64,000 bases of DNA from Pyrenopolyporus hunteri (taxonomy: Eukaryota > Ascomycota > Sordariomycetes > Xylariales > Hypoxylaceae), in the NCBI GenBank assembly GCA_902806595.1, contig CADCXC010000037.1, positions 310,001 to 374,000 of the forward strand, in the 5' to 3' direction. The first letter of the stretch is position 1. Every line of letters starts with the position of its first letter. Both the position numbers and the translations under genes were made by a program. This document shows positions 11,717 through 22,795 of the stretch, piece by piece. The notes under the pieces were generated by a model. It saw nothing but the letters and a program-made list of their open reading frames with translations, searched no databases and was not told the origin of the DNA.

Positions 11717-12212
11717 TTACACAGCGGCGTCTTCTTGGTTAGCCTCTTCCGGCTCCTGGGGAAATTGTCCAAGGATCTCGGTGACAATCTCGATGATCTC
11801 TTGCTGCTGGTCGCCGTTGAAGCGATCTTCCATATCCTCGATCACGGTGTTAAGGACCGGGATGTTAGTGGGACGGATGTTTAAGAGCATAATAAATTCT
11901 CCCTTGGTGATCTGGTATTGGCGCAATCTCTTGATCAACTGGGGGATCGCCGTAGTATCATAAGGCAGAGGCTTCTGACTCAGAGGACCTGGCGGAGACT
12001 CGAAATATTGAAGTACCTATGTCCGATTCTTTAGCATGGCTAGTACACATTCTAGACGGACCTGTGCAAACTCATCTTACCTCCTTGCGTAGTGTTTCTA
12101 GGTTTGCAGGACCCTTGCGCTTCTGGTCATGATATTGTTTCGCTTGGTTGGTCAGAAACGTGTAGACTTCGACGTTGGTCAATACAGCCGATTGCGCTTC
12201 TAAGATCTTCAT
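11717..12212 (-). CDS. RPC17: RNA polymerase III subunit RPC17/RPC9 (Rpb4-like), 143 aa
   Basis: Two exons, 12081-12212 and 11717-12016, with a 64-nt intron. The protein begins MKILEAQSAVLTNVEVYTFL and carries the Rpb4-family signature ITKGEFIMLLNIRPTNIPVLN followed by EDMEDRF and an acidic C-terminus. Length (143 aa) matches the family, about 140-160. RPC17 pairs with RPC25 to form the Pol III stalk that contacts TFIIIB during initiation at tRNA, 5S and U6 genes; a U6 gene lies at the far end of this window. The gene is convergent with the Rho-like GTPase, about 190 bp apart. Confidence 0.88.
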
Positions 12213-13575
12213 TATGAGATTTTTAACCTATTCTTAGGTTATACGATGCGCTCATAAGCTTAAGTGACGAATATAATGAGAAAGGCAAGTAAACCGGATG
12301 TGTTTTGTCAAGCCAACTTTTTTTTTATTCTTGTATCAGAATTATAAGTCGGATAACACCGTTCGCACGTGGGGTTATAATAATGTTTTCAGCACCCCGG
12401 CCTGCCCCAATAGGTACACCCAGGTACTGTACCAAGTACCTACCACCCGGGTATAGTACAGGTGGGGTACGCTACCAACCCCCTAGCGGTTCAAGTCCAA
12501 GTCCTTATAAAAATATCCACTGAACGACCTCCTCGCTAATGCTTCGCTCTCATTCACCTTTCCGAATTCTTTGATATAGCGACCCTGTCAAAATTGCACT
12601 TCCAGGCTTGAAGCTCGGAGCTCACTTTCTCCTTGCACTCTGCTGGACTGGCTCGCTTCTGATTGGCAACTAGTCTTTCGGTCGTAGACAGAGGCGGACT
12701 TCGTAGATATGCGTCCAAGTTGTACGATACGCGTGGACTTTGAGGCATTCTATTCAATCATCTTCAGCTTAGTACGCATATTAGGCGTTGATCAAGGTTT
12801 GATCCTCCCGAATAGGTCACGGCTTACCCGGTACTATCGGACACGATAACCGAAGGGTCAGACTTCGTTGACATGGAGTAATCTTGAGTAGGACTCTATT
12901 GAGTGTTTCGGAGCAATGTAGTGAATATCTGTTGGCTGATCCATTTCTCGTCATCTTTTCACCGCTTTTTAGATATATATAACCTCTATCTCTGTATTCC
13001 TTTCCATGAATCGTACTCGACTAGCTTGAGCACAATTGTTATCCATCCCATCAGTCAAGTAAAACTCAAGGTTGATGTGGCAAGCACAACTCAACACAGT
13101 TGCGCTTCCTGGCGAGCAAGTAGAACAAGAATTGTTTTTCTTGGTTTCGATACTACACCATTAATTAAAGCTTCTCACATCAACTTTGGCTATAAGACGC
13201 AAGTGTGCTTTATTTTCGATGAGGGACGAATGCCAACGGCGGTCCCGCCTTGCACCAAGTTAGAAATTACCTAGATTAGTCGAAAGCACTGTGGTGTTGT
13301 AGTGTTCCAACAGGGTTTTCAGTTCATTCAAGGCAGGCCAATCATGCTGTTGAAGCGAATCATTAACCAAACTACCTACGTTTATCAGCAAATCAATGTA
13401 AAAGCTTGGAACCTCACGATAGTGGACAGAATCAAGCCTATACAGAAAAATCTTCGAGAAGACCAAGATCTATTTCAGAATCTAGGTAATTATCTGTACG
13501 GATATTCCTTGGTCATTCATTTCACAGGTAAATCGCACACGCCAGGCGTTGTCATCATTTGAATTATTTGAATTA
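12213..13575. other. Intergenic region, 1.36 kb
   Basis: Mostly AT-rich noncoding sequence. It contains one short candidate ORF (12554-12748, listed separately) and a TACC/GGTA-rich patch around 12410-12480 that includes a GGTTCAAGTCC word without tRNA folding potential. ORFs at 12903-13274 and 13302-13562 look like chance. Confidence 0.5.
12554..12748 (-). CDS. Small hypothetical ORF, 64 aa
   Basis: The ATG at 12748 begins MPQSPRVSYNLDAYLRSPPL and the ORF ends at 12554. The composition looks more protein-like than neighbouring chance ORFs: polar, with Lys/Glu-rich helical stretches and no membrane segment. I do not recognise the family. It could be a small gene, the first exon of a longer broken gene, or a chance ORF. 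Confidence 0.25.
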   Translation of the reverse strand: MPQSPRVSYNLDAYLRSPPLSTTERLVANQKRASPAECKEKVSSELQAWKCNFDRVAISKNSER

Positions 13576-14721
13576 TTATAGGCCAGCCCGGAGCCTCTGT
13601 AACTGGCTCATTATCCCGTAGAGCGGTTTGCTCTCCGTACCACCTCCCTCAGCATTGGTAGTAACTTTCTTAGAGCTAGTATCCAAGTCTGCTTTTCCAT
13701 CTCGGCGGCCGCTCTGTTCCACTTCCCGTAGTAATTCCTTGTGTCTATCCTCGACCATTTTGGCCAGGCTATCGATAAATTTTGTTCTTCCTTTCTCCTC
13801 TGCTGTCCCTTTCCACACCTTTGTCAATTCCTTGAGCTCTTCTATTCGGCGCGCTGCCTTCTCGATGCCTTCCACAGGATCGGTGCTTTTTGTAAGCAAG
13901 CCAGATATCTCTTCCCGGAGCTGCTTGAGAACCTGCTGACCTTTCTCCTCTGTGCTGTGTGCATCTGCCCCAGGTTCCGGGGCGGAAACCGAGAGGAAAG
14001 ACGAGCTAACGGACAGCTCGGAGGGTGGAAACACAAATTCCATAGCCTCACCAAAAGTCTTGACCACTGTATCCAACCTCGAGCGGACTAATGTCAGAGT
14101 CTGTAATTGACTTATATACGGCGGGTCCGAGCTGCTCTTATTCTGCGGGACAGATTCTAAGCTCGAGGGAGTTGTCGTGTCGGAAGCGTCTCTCTGAGCG
14201 GATTTACTAGTCCCATTCGCCTTGATACTCGGCTGTTCCCGTGCGCCATCGGGGACGAACCTTGCCACTTCTTCGTGGAGACCGTCCGATAACGTTTCTG
14301 ACAAACTTAGCGTCTCACCGCGCAGCAGTTCAACTTCGTACGCCAGGCGACTCCCACTCCGTAGTATATCGTCGGTCAGTTGCGTGAGAGTGTTTGTCAA
14401 TCTCGTCGTGTGCGCATTTAATTGGGAAAGTTGTGTCTGAGCTTGGCTAGACAGTTCCGCTAGAGGAACCGCGCCATCAGCTGCTCGGGTTTGCGAAGAG
14501 GATGTCGAGATTTGAAGTGGTGGAAGCGAAGCATTGAGGTAGTCGGCCGGGTCGAAGGATGGTACGAGAAAGCTCTGAAGGAACGGGTCGGTAACGTGAG
14601 GAGACTTGGGCTGTGGAGGTAGCTTCAATTGTTGTCTTGTATGGTGTGGTAATTGTCTAGGGAAGCTCACGGAGCTGTTCTGTCGCCTTCTAGATGTCGC
14701 GGACCTAGAGTCCCAAGACAT
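13576..14721 (-). CDS. COG7: Conserved oligomeric Golgi complex subunit 7 (fungal short form), 381 aa
   Basis: Intronless. After a basic/Gln-rich N-terminus the protein shows DPFLQSFLVPSFDPADYLN, a Cog-type N-terminal signature. It is followed by coiled-coil helices (TQLSQLNAHTTRLTNTLTQL; LAYEVELLRGETLSLSETL) and a C-terminal helical segment rich in Glu and Lys. COG is the vesicle-tethering complex for retrograde transport within the Golgi; subunit 7 belongs to lobe B. The length is close to fungal Cog7 (yeast about 280, filamentous fungi about 350-450) and far below animal COG7 (about 770). Assignment rests on the N-terminal motif and coiled-coil layout; another Golgi tether subunit such as COG5 is possible. 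Confidence 0.65.
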   Translation of the reverse strand: MSWDSRSATSRRRQNSSVSFPRQLPHHTRQQLKLPPQPKSPHVTDPFLQSFLVPSFDPADYLNASLPPLQISTSSSQTRAADGAVPLAELSSQAQTQLSQLNAHTTRLTNTLTQLTDDILRSGSRLAYEVELLRGETLSLSETLSDGLHEEVARFVPDGAREQPSIKANGTSKSAQRDASDTTTPSSLESVPQNKSSSDPPYISQLQTLTLVRSRLDTVVKTFGEAMEFVFPPSELSVSSSFLSVSAPEPGADAHSTEEKGQQVLKQLREEISGLLTKSTDPVEGIEKAARRIEELKELTKVWKGTAEEKGRTKFIDSLAKMVEDRHKELLREVEQSGRRDGKADLDTSSKKVTTNAEGGGTESKPLYGIMSQLQRLRAGL

Positions 14722-16798
14722 AATAATAGCAGGACACAGGTGTCCTTACCCGGGTCGAAAATGGGTATTGACAACCGGAGACGGCTCTAAATAGAATAAG
14801 GAAAGCCTCGAAAGCTCCCAATATCCCGGGGTCGTATGAGCCAGCAAACTGAATACCTACCTAGGTATGTGATGGTGGGTGATTTTATTCTACTTGTAGG
14901 TTTCAAAGGTGCTGTTTACGAAGCTTGATAGGTACTAAGATACATGTACATGCATTTTAGCGGATTACATAATGACATAAGTGCTGCCCGTTCTAACCCC
15001 GCATAGGGCTAGTACGTACCTCTTAATAGCAACGCCGCTACTAGGGGTACATGGCCCACATAATTGGGACCGATACCCAGTCAGTTGCAGGGCTGACCTG
15101 TACCTATACTAGGTAGTAAGTCTACCCTAAGGAGCCTACTAGCAAGTAGCTTTATTCCTATAGCAGCCGCACTCGTCTTATCCTAACAATGAACGCACAA
15201 TACCAGTCATGGTCAAGGTACCATATTACCTCACCTTAGCCTCGAATTCCGAACCAAGTCCAGGGAATAGGCACAAAGTTGGCTTTCGAGGTATATCCAA
15301 CTATATCTAAGGTAGGTACTAAAGATATCCACGGAGGCGTATTAGGTCCTGCAATATACCATGCCACCGATCGATCAATTCTCAAGTATCCTCCTTTAGA
15401 TCTAGATAGGTACCTAGGCAGATAGGTAAGCGTACTAGGGCCCTTGGAGAACGACAATATACCTGCGTACAACAGGTAGCTCGGGGGTTAAGTCGGTACC
15501 CAGGTACCTAAGTACCTATGTATCAATGCCTTCGGGTGCGTTTCTGTGTAACATGGAACCCAGCTAGGCGTCAATTTAACCGGCAGCGTTTGCCCAGGCA
15601 ACGACCCTGCCTCAAGTCTCCGAGGCGTATAGGGCCGGAACGGTCGAGATAACGTATCTACCTGCCCGGTATACAGACATGTAGGTAGGTACGGACACCT
15701 ACATAGGGCCTCCGTGTATAGGTAGGTACCTACCTCCTGAATCCTCAGATCTTAAGGTGAATTAGCCTCACTAACAGTGATCCCCAGGTATCTAACTCTT
15801 AGGCACCTCACACGTACCTAGACACCCGAGTCCAATACCGCCGACCTCCCGTATACCCCAGGTCCTGTACAGTACGCCTCAGGTGTCTATCAAACATGCC
15901 ATTCGCAGCGGCTAGGTACCTACCTTCCACTTCTACAACGTTCCAGCCAGAGCCGCATAGTCGTAACAACCACCTCTTGTATTCTATCGCAGCCTTCCAA
16001 GGCACCTACAGGTAGTCTTATATACCCTCAATGTTCAGGGTTCGGTCTTCCACCGAGGTACAATTTGCAGGACTTCGGTTGAATACTAGGAATTCAAGTA
16101 GATTTACTCCATCCACGGCGGAAGTCGCTATCCATTGGCAAAACTCCCACGCAGTATATCAACCTTTGGGAGTTAACTGTAGTTCCCCTCCGCTTTCACC
16201 TCGTTTTGCCCTTCTACACGGCCCCGCGACCTCTGTACTAGCTTCTCTTTCCTCTCTTTCATCGCCTGCTACAATACACACAAGGGCCGTAAATTTAATA
16301 TAATATCAGCCTCCCTTTTCTCACGTACATCTAACAGTCCATCGTCGCCTAGGCGATCCCCGCATGTCATCTCTCCCACTACGTGCATAGTCATTTTGCA
16401 AACTACCTACCTACCTACCTATAGGTATCTTAAGGCATACCAGTAATATCGACCTAACCCCTCCAGGAACCCAACGACTTATCCATCTACTTCTTTCACA
16501 CACCAAACGGCCTCTGGGTTTGTGATTATTACTGCGTCCCTACTTCGGTTCAACCCAGGTAAGCCTTTTCTTACATACCTCCTCAGACAGCCTAGCCTAA
16601 AAGCCACTCTGAGCTTCTTATCTACTTGAATCTCGTCTTGGACTCTACTAATTCATCCCGTCCTTTTTATAACCCCATCCTCGTCTAGACTTATAGTTAT
16701 AGTGACCCATGCTACTACTAAGGATGCATTCTATTAAGCCTACAGTCCTCTAATTGTTATTAGGCAGCCATTTGACGTAACACTACCGGAAAGCTATT
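14722..16798. other. Motif-dense intergenic region, 2.1 kb
   Basis: No gene recognised. It is exceptionally rich in TAGGTACCTA-type words (for example around 15300-15430, 15490-15525, 15680-15735 and 16405-16430), many of them overlapping palindromes. Small ORFs here are interrupted by or built from these words. Confidence 0.7.
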
Positions 16799-19700
16799 AT
16801 GGCACCACCAAAAGGGGGGAGGTTGCAATTTCAAACCGACTTGAAGTCGGCTATCGCCGAAGACTATCCGCATATCCTCGGTATCAAGAAGGGCGACTCT
16901 GAAGATGAATTCACATTCACATTTGGTCACCCCCGTCTCCCCGGAAGCTTTCCGCTCGAGATACGAGTTCACGCACAGGGTTAGTGCTCTTGACCTTTTT
17001 TTTAGATGGCGACAACGCTGGCCCCCGATACCCCTTACGATTCACTCCTCGTGCGAGGTTTTAATGAGCTGACCATAAGGCTAGAGATACAAGACTACCC
17101 TATTAAGAACGCCTTCATCGTTTACGCTGAAAATGACGTCCCGTTAACCGTAGCGCGAGTTCTGGAAAAATCCATGTTCATTCGAGGAATGAAGGTCCAT
17201 GATATGCTCTCTAATCTCTCACAGAAGCTACAGGCTAGTTTGGAGGGCGATAGCGACTTTGTGACAACCGGTACTGGTGTATCCAATTCTAGCGAAGGTG
17301 GTCTAGACGATAGTGACGATGATGTCGACTCCGAATACGGTGATGACGATGGATGTGACTACTTCACCGCGACGGAAGAAGGCGAGGACGCGAGTCCTCC
17401 ATCCGTGGTGCCGCTCCCGACATCACTTCTAGGACGAGTCCGCCGGGACTTTAGGTCTGTGCTTAATGCCGGATTTCACGTTGGGAGGATTTGTGGGCTT
17501 GAGGACCGTACATGCAACAGCATAATCTCGACTTCGATAAGAGCAGCCAAATTATGCGTCTCAGAAGAGATGCTCGAAGCATGGGATCTTGCTCCATCGG
17601 ACTACATTGTCCTGCTAATCAAATACAATGGGTGTTACAGCACTTTCGAGGAAGTCGTCCAGAGCCCGGCAGGACTCTCTGGATTGAAGTTCGCCCTGAG
17701 GAAGTGCTCTAAGAAAAAGCCATGGCATCAGCAAGCCGCTGTAACTTTCTTGTCCGAGTTGGCTGCTGAGCCCAAGAAAGAAATTCCGGAAGGCCCAGAA
17801 CTATCCATCTTTCGGGTTAGCCAGTCGATAGACGACCTGATGAATACCGACTTTACGACGCTGTTAAAACTAAGAAAGACTCGTGGATTTTCCTGGGAGT
17901 CGGCTGGGGAACATTTGCGCCAAAAATTAAGGGAGATGCCCCCGTCGTCGAATAAACCATCCCCAAGTAAAGGCTTCCAGCCTGTAGAGGACCAAGAAGC
18001 CCCGAGCGATGAGGCCCAGTTACCTTCTTTTCTCACCGCTGATCATCTACTAGACGTTGGGGAGGTCTCCTTGCCGCTCATTGCGACGCAGTTCGCTTTA
18101 CGCCGCCTTGTTAGATGCACCGACTACTGTGCCGTCTGCCATCAGAAAGTGAAAGGAAACTTTGAGGCTCTGAGGCCCTACGTCTGCGGCGAACCCCTCT
18201 GCCTTTATCAGTACATGCACTTAGGCCTCGGTCCAAGCATAGAACATGAGATTATCAATCATCCTTATGTTGTTGACCTCTTGATCAGCTTCTGCTACGC
18301 TCATATGTCCGCCTACAACATACCACGAAGCAAGACGGAAAGCAAGGTGGTCAGGAGGGAATTTCCTACAGGGTTGAGTTTGCGAGTACCAGGAATTCTG
18401 GCGCCTCAGGACCGTCCCCTGGGTACGCCCCCCCTTGAAACCGAGGATAACGGGCCAAAACTTGTACGTATTTCTGGCGCGACGCTTATAGATCCCGCTG
18501 AGGTTATTTTCCACTGGGATAATTCTACGGTTAAGGTGATCGGAGCCAATAAACCCGCTCTCGAAATAGGCCAATGGGTTATCGTCTCGACAGCCGTCCC
18601 GAATGGCTACAACGGCCTAAAAACGGTGGTTGTGTTACATCATGCGCGTGTTAAGTCTCTAGACAGCGAATCTATACAGCTCAACGTCGTGTCCCGACAT
18701 ACGCTACCCAACTGGGTCTCGCCAAACTCCGCGGTTGATGGGGCCCCCTACCGCCAGTTCACAAGCTCTATTATGCCCGGTCATCTCGTGCTCTGTGATA
18801 AGGATTTAGATGATATCGGTACTGACAACGACAAGGCCTTCGCCATATTAATTATACTGGCTAGCTGCCCGTCAGTCGAAGATATAAGAGCATACGCGAC
18901 GAGCAACCAGCCATTAGCTAGGTGGGATCGAATGACACGAGCTATGGTAGATTTACTGCGGTGGATTATAGCATCGAATACATCGTACATCGTACAGGTG
19001 GGCGAAGGTCCTACAAAAGCCAAGCTTACTCGACATTACGAGAGGATTCGAGGCGTGGACGGTTGGGTTCAATTTCGATTCGCCCAAGGGTCTCGAGAAA
19101 AGGAAGAGCTCTTCAACGAGGTTCTGAGAAAAATTACCAAGCCGCAGAAAACTCTTCTTGCATGGCACGGAAGCGCAGTTCCCAACTGGCATAGCATAAT
19201 TCGCCAGGGTCTCAACTATGAAGTCAGTGTGAACGGCCGGGCTTTTGGAAACGGGATATACTTCTCCAGACATTTCGACGCTAGCCAAGACTACGCGTCC
19301 CATGCACATGAGGTAGGTTTTTCTCTCATCCCTTTCCACCCGTTTGTAATCAAAGAATCGTCCTAACCATATTTCAGTCATTTATATGGCCACAATCCTT
19401 TCTAAAGATCACGAAGGTGATGAGCCTGAATGAGCTAGTCAATCTCCCTGAGCGCTTCAAGAGCGCCAATCCCCATTTTGTGGTGCAGCACTGCCATTGG
19501 ACTCAGTGCAGATATCTCTTCGTCAAGTCGTTGCGGGGGCGAGAGTCCGAAAAACTCGCCGAGCCCGACGAAACTGCAGAGAATCCGAATCCATTGGAGG
19601 GAAATATATGGAGAAAACCACCGGAATTCATACAAGATCCAGAATGGGTTACTAGCGGGCCTAAAGGCGGCAAACTGTTTATTCCGATGGGTGCGATTCC

Positions 19701-20469
19701 TTCGGCGTATGATGGTCACAATACGGCGGGGGCGTTGTCGAAAAAAAAGGCAGAGGAACCTCATATGCAAAGCAGCGACGAAGACGAAGAAGATATCAGG
19801 CTGCTCTTCCATGAAGACGAAGTGCCCCGGGAAAAGCCGACGTACGAAACCGACTTCCGCCCCGGAACGCTTGACCTCTCTACCCTCCCGAAATTAGCCC
19901 CCCCAAGGAACGCAACCGAAACCGCTCAAAAAACGCTTGGGCGCGAGGTTATAAGACTAGAAAAAATCCAGTCTACGACACCTCTTCACCAACTTGGTTG
20001 GTACATCGACTTCGCGAAGTTGGATAATATGTTCCAGTGGATCGTGGAGCTTCATTCTTTCGACCCCAGCCTCCCGCTCGCGCAGGATATGAAGAAAGCC
20101 GGCCTGACCAGCATCGTCCTCGAGATCCGATTCTTGCGCGGATTCCCAATTTCTCCACCATTCGTGCGTGTGGTTCGCCCGCGATTCCTCCTATTCATGA
20201 ACGGCGGGGGTGGCCATGTCACATCGGGAGGAGCCCTGTGCATGGAGCTCCTAACAAACTCGGGTTGGACGCCGGCCAACAGCCTAGAAATTGTTCTCTT
20301 GCAGGTTCGCTTAGCGATATGCAGCACCGATCCCCGGCCAGCACGTTTACACAGCTCGCCGCATAAAGATTACAACATTTCGGAGGCGGTCGACGCATAC
20401 GTTCGGGCTGCGCGAGTTCACGGATGGGAAATTCCGGCGGATTTGCGTGGTGACCCTAACTCTTGGTAG
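16799..20469 (+). CDS. RWD-PARP-UBC fusion: ADP-ribosyltransferase joined to a UBE2Q-like E2 domain (1,166 aa)
   Basis: Exons 16799-16979, 17085-19312 and 19378-20469. Residues 1 to about 120 are an RWD-like domain, followed by an acidic stretch (about 132-163). Near residues 408-440 is a Cys cluster (YCAVCHQK; RPYVCGEPLCLYQYM) typical of PARP6/8-like proteins. The PARP catalytic core starts near 751 (LAWHGSAVPNWHSI; GNGIYFS), and the C-terminal UBC fold has catalytic Cys1091 in GGALCMELLT, as in UBE2Q-type E2s, without an HPN motif. The third position of the PARP triad appears not to be Glu (CRYLFVK), implying mono-ADP-ribosylation or no transfer. The first intron is set at 105 nt because it keeps frame and the RWD fold; the 26-nt alternative is too short. 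The family is known in fungi; substrates are not. Confidence 0.87.
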
Positions 20470-22795
20470 GTAACCTAGTTGCAAGCCCACCGATTATAAG
20501 GGCATTCTTGAGTTCCTTCGATCCACCGACCTCTTTCGGATAGTCGCTGTGCTTTAGTTCGAGACGAGGTCGCGATAAATTCGTACGTCATACGCGCGCC
20601 ATCGGAACTTCAATTTCTTTAATCTTCATCTACGTGAGCAGCCAGCTAATACGTAGCTTACAACCGGACGATTGCTATCTTGGTGCCGAACACTATACGA
20701 TGGCCGCTGAGTTGCACAGGAAGATGGATCCGTCACCGCGTTGCATTGTGCGCACTAGATAGCTAAGTAGCTCAGGGACAACAAATATGAAAACATTCGT
20801 GACATGTGGGTTAGTTTATAGGTAGCATAAGCTCCTGAAAATTTCGGTTCATGCGGAACTCGGGTACGCTTTTACCTTTCGTGGGTTCCTAGCCGGGCAA
20901 TACCAGGGATGATTGACGCCCTTGAGAAATATGTCGTATCCCTCCCGCATCTTCTCCAACTCATTCGTCCGGTAGGATACCCGTTATAAAACCCAAAGTC
21001 TTGAACCGAATTACTCGACGATATCCCCCAAACCCGTATATCTTTACCCTACTTTGGCCCCCCGATCGAGCCCTACTGCCATGTTGGGATCTTTCGTATA
21101 TCACCCAAGTAAATCTAGAGTCGGTGATGGAGGCGGAAACCACTACGGATCCTCACGAGGAAACTCTTTGCTACGGCAAGTGGTAGTTTTGGCCTTGACT
21201 GTACTCTCGTTAGCCTGCTTTCTCGCGATACATCGGTCAGGGGTCAGTATATCCGTAACCCCCGACTGTCGCGTCTCCGTAGAAGCTAAGCTGATAGATA
21301 CAGTTGTTCGCGTATATATACCAGTCCGTTTCCACGTCCTCAGACCGCGTTATAAGCCTACCTGGAGAAAGGAGTTAGAGATGAATTTGCCGTAACTATG
21401 ACAGCGCCAAAATTGTCCGGTGCCGCTATGGCTTCTTGGGCGGACGACTAGCTCGGTATCGAGCCCTTCTGGGTTCACGAAATATCCGTGCTATCCGGCA
21501 GAGGGAGACTTGCGTCCCAGCTTCGCTAGCATGTTTGCTATCTACCTGGGTACCCAGTGTTACAGGCTGGGTTAGGAACCTACGTGGGGAGATTTATGTC
21601 GTTCCGGTTGAAAGACGTTTGGTAAAACGAGCGGTATCCGGTTGTGGTTAATGGGAGATCCATACCTGGATTACTTACCTAAGGTAGGTATCTAAAACAA
21701 GAGGTAGAATGACATGAAGGTCTGTCCGTCGGTTGGGCGCCTACTTGAGTTGGGCTACCTATTGTGTGCTTGTGGTTAGAGAGAGTTGATGTGACAGGTA
21801 TGACTTCGCTTTCCGGCCTGGTCATAAATGTCCGAGTGCTATGTATTGTACATGTACGGGGAGGCTGGCTGCATAGTAAATTCTCAGCCAATCACAAAGC
21901 TAGCTGAGGATTGGTACCGGTACATGCTAGTGAGATGTCTTTTACATAGGTACATGTAGTATTCTGACGAATCAGATATTCCGAGACATATAAGTGCCAC
22001 CAAATCTAGGCGAACTTGGGATTGCTGTACCTAAGAGATGCATATAAATATTAATCGGTTCCATGTGGCTGATCGGTGTGTGATGATACGCATTTCGTCG
22101 AATCCATATGCGGATAATTTTGTTCTATACCTATATGTAGGTACTTTACTAAGGGTAGGTACCTACCAGTAGGTACATACACGAACCCGGAGACCTGACC
22201 TTTAGTTCGGTAAGTGGGGTAGATCTGCAAGGTCCGTCACCTGCCCTCCTTCATGTTCGTATGATAGGTACCCGTGTATAGTACGATTTGGGAGGTACGG
22301 AGGTACGTAGAGAATTACCGCAGGGTCGCACAACAGACGTGTAAGTGAAATCAGCCTCGCGACTACCTATCTAATCGATCGAACCGGTTCTCTGCCGGCC
22401 TATCTAACCTTCACATTTTCGTAGCACTGCTTAAACACTTGACCATTTTACACCCTTACAATACACATGCTGCCGTTAGGTTTAACCCAGCAGTTTCGGA
22501 TTTTATTCCTTCCAAATATCTCCCAATTTTCGGTCTACTTTCCAACTTTTAACTTTTACATACCTACCTACCCTACCTAGGTACCTACTTATTCAGCGGA
22601 AAAGCAAAGCAAAACCTGATCCGCATTCTCTGCAATCGGAAATCGGAAATCGCACCTCTTTTCAATTGCACGATTTTTTACTACTCCCCATACATCATCT
22701 CTTGAGGGATTGAAGCCCTCACCTGACAATATCGTCATCTACACGTCCAGAACCCCCTCCGACCTCTAAATTTCATTCCACCCTCTTCCGCCACA
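20470..22795. other. Intergenic region, 2.3 kb
   Basis: It contains one doubtful small ORF (21081-21395). TAGGTAC-type words cluster at 21665-21690, 22130-22175 and 22555-22590. 22400-22795 is a pyrimidine-rich SDS3 promoter and leader. No RNA gene seen. Confidence 0.55.
21081..21395 (+). CDS. Small hypothetical single-pass membrane ORF, 104 aa
   Basis: The ATG at 21081 starts MLGSFVYHPSKSRVGDGGGN. Residues about 43-60 (VVVLALTVLSLACFLAI) could span a membrane. It is not recognised as a family member and sits alone in a 2.3-kb spacer. Support is weak: one open frame, a plausible hydrophobic segment and no intron. It may be a chance ORF. Confidence 0.22.
   Translation: MLGSFVYHPSKSRVGDGGGNHYGSSRGNSLLRQVVVLALTVLSLACFLAIHRSGVSISVTPDCRVSVEAKLIDTVVRVYIPVRFHVLRPRYKPTWRKELEMNLP

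Noticed and set aside
14800..16450. CRISPR or satellite array from the regular short repeats
   Set aside because: The words are irregularly spaced, without constant spacers or unit length, and this is a eukaryotic genome.
17006..17084. Start codon at 17006 or a 26-nt intron in the PARP-UBC gene
   Set aside because: Introns this short are not spliced in these fungi, and the upstream exon clearly belongs to the RWD domain; a longer intron with proper branch site fits.
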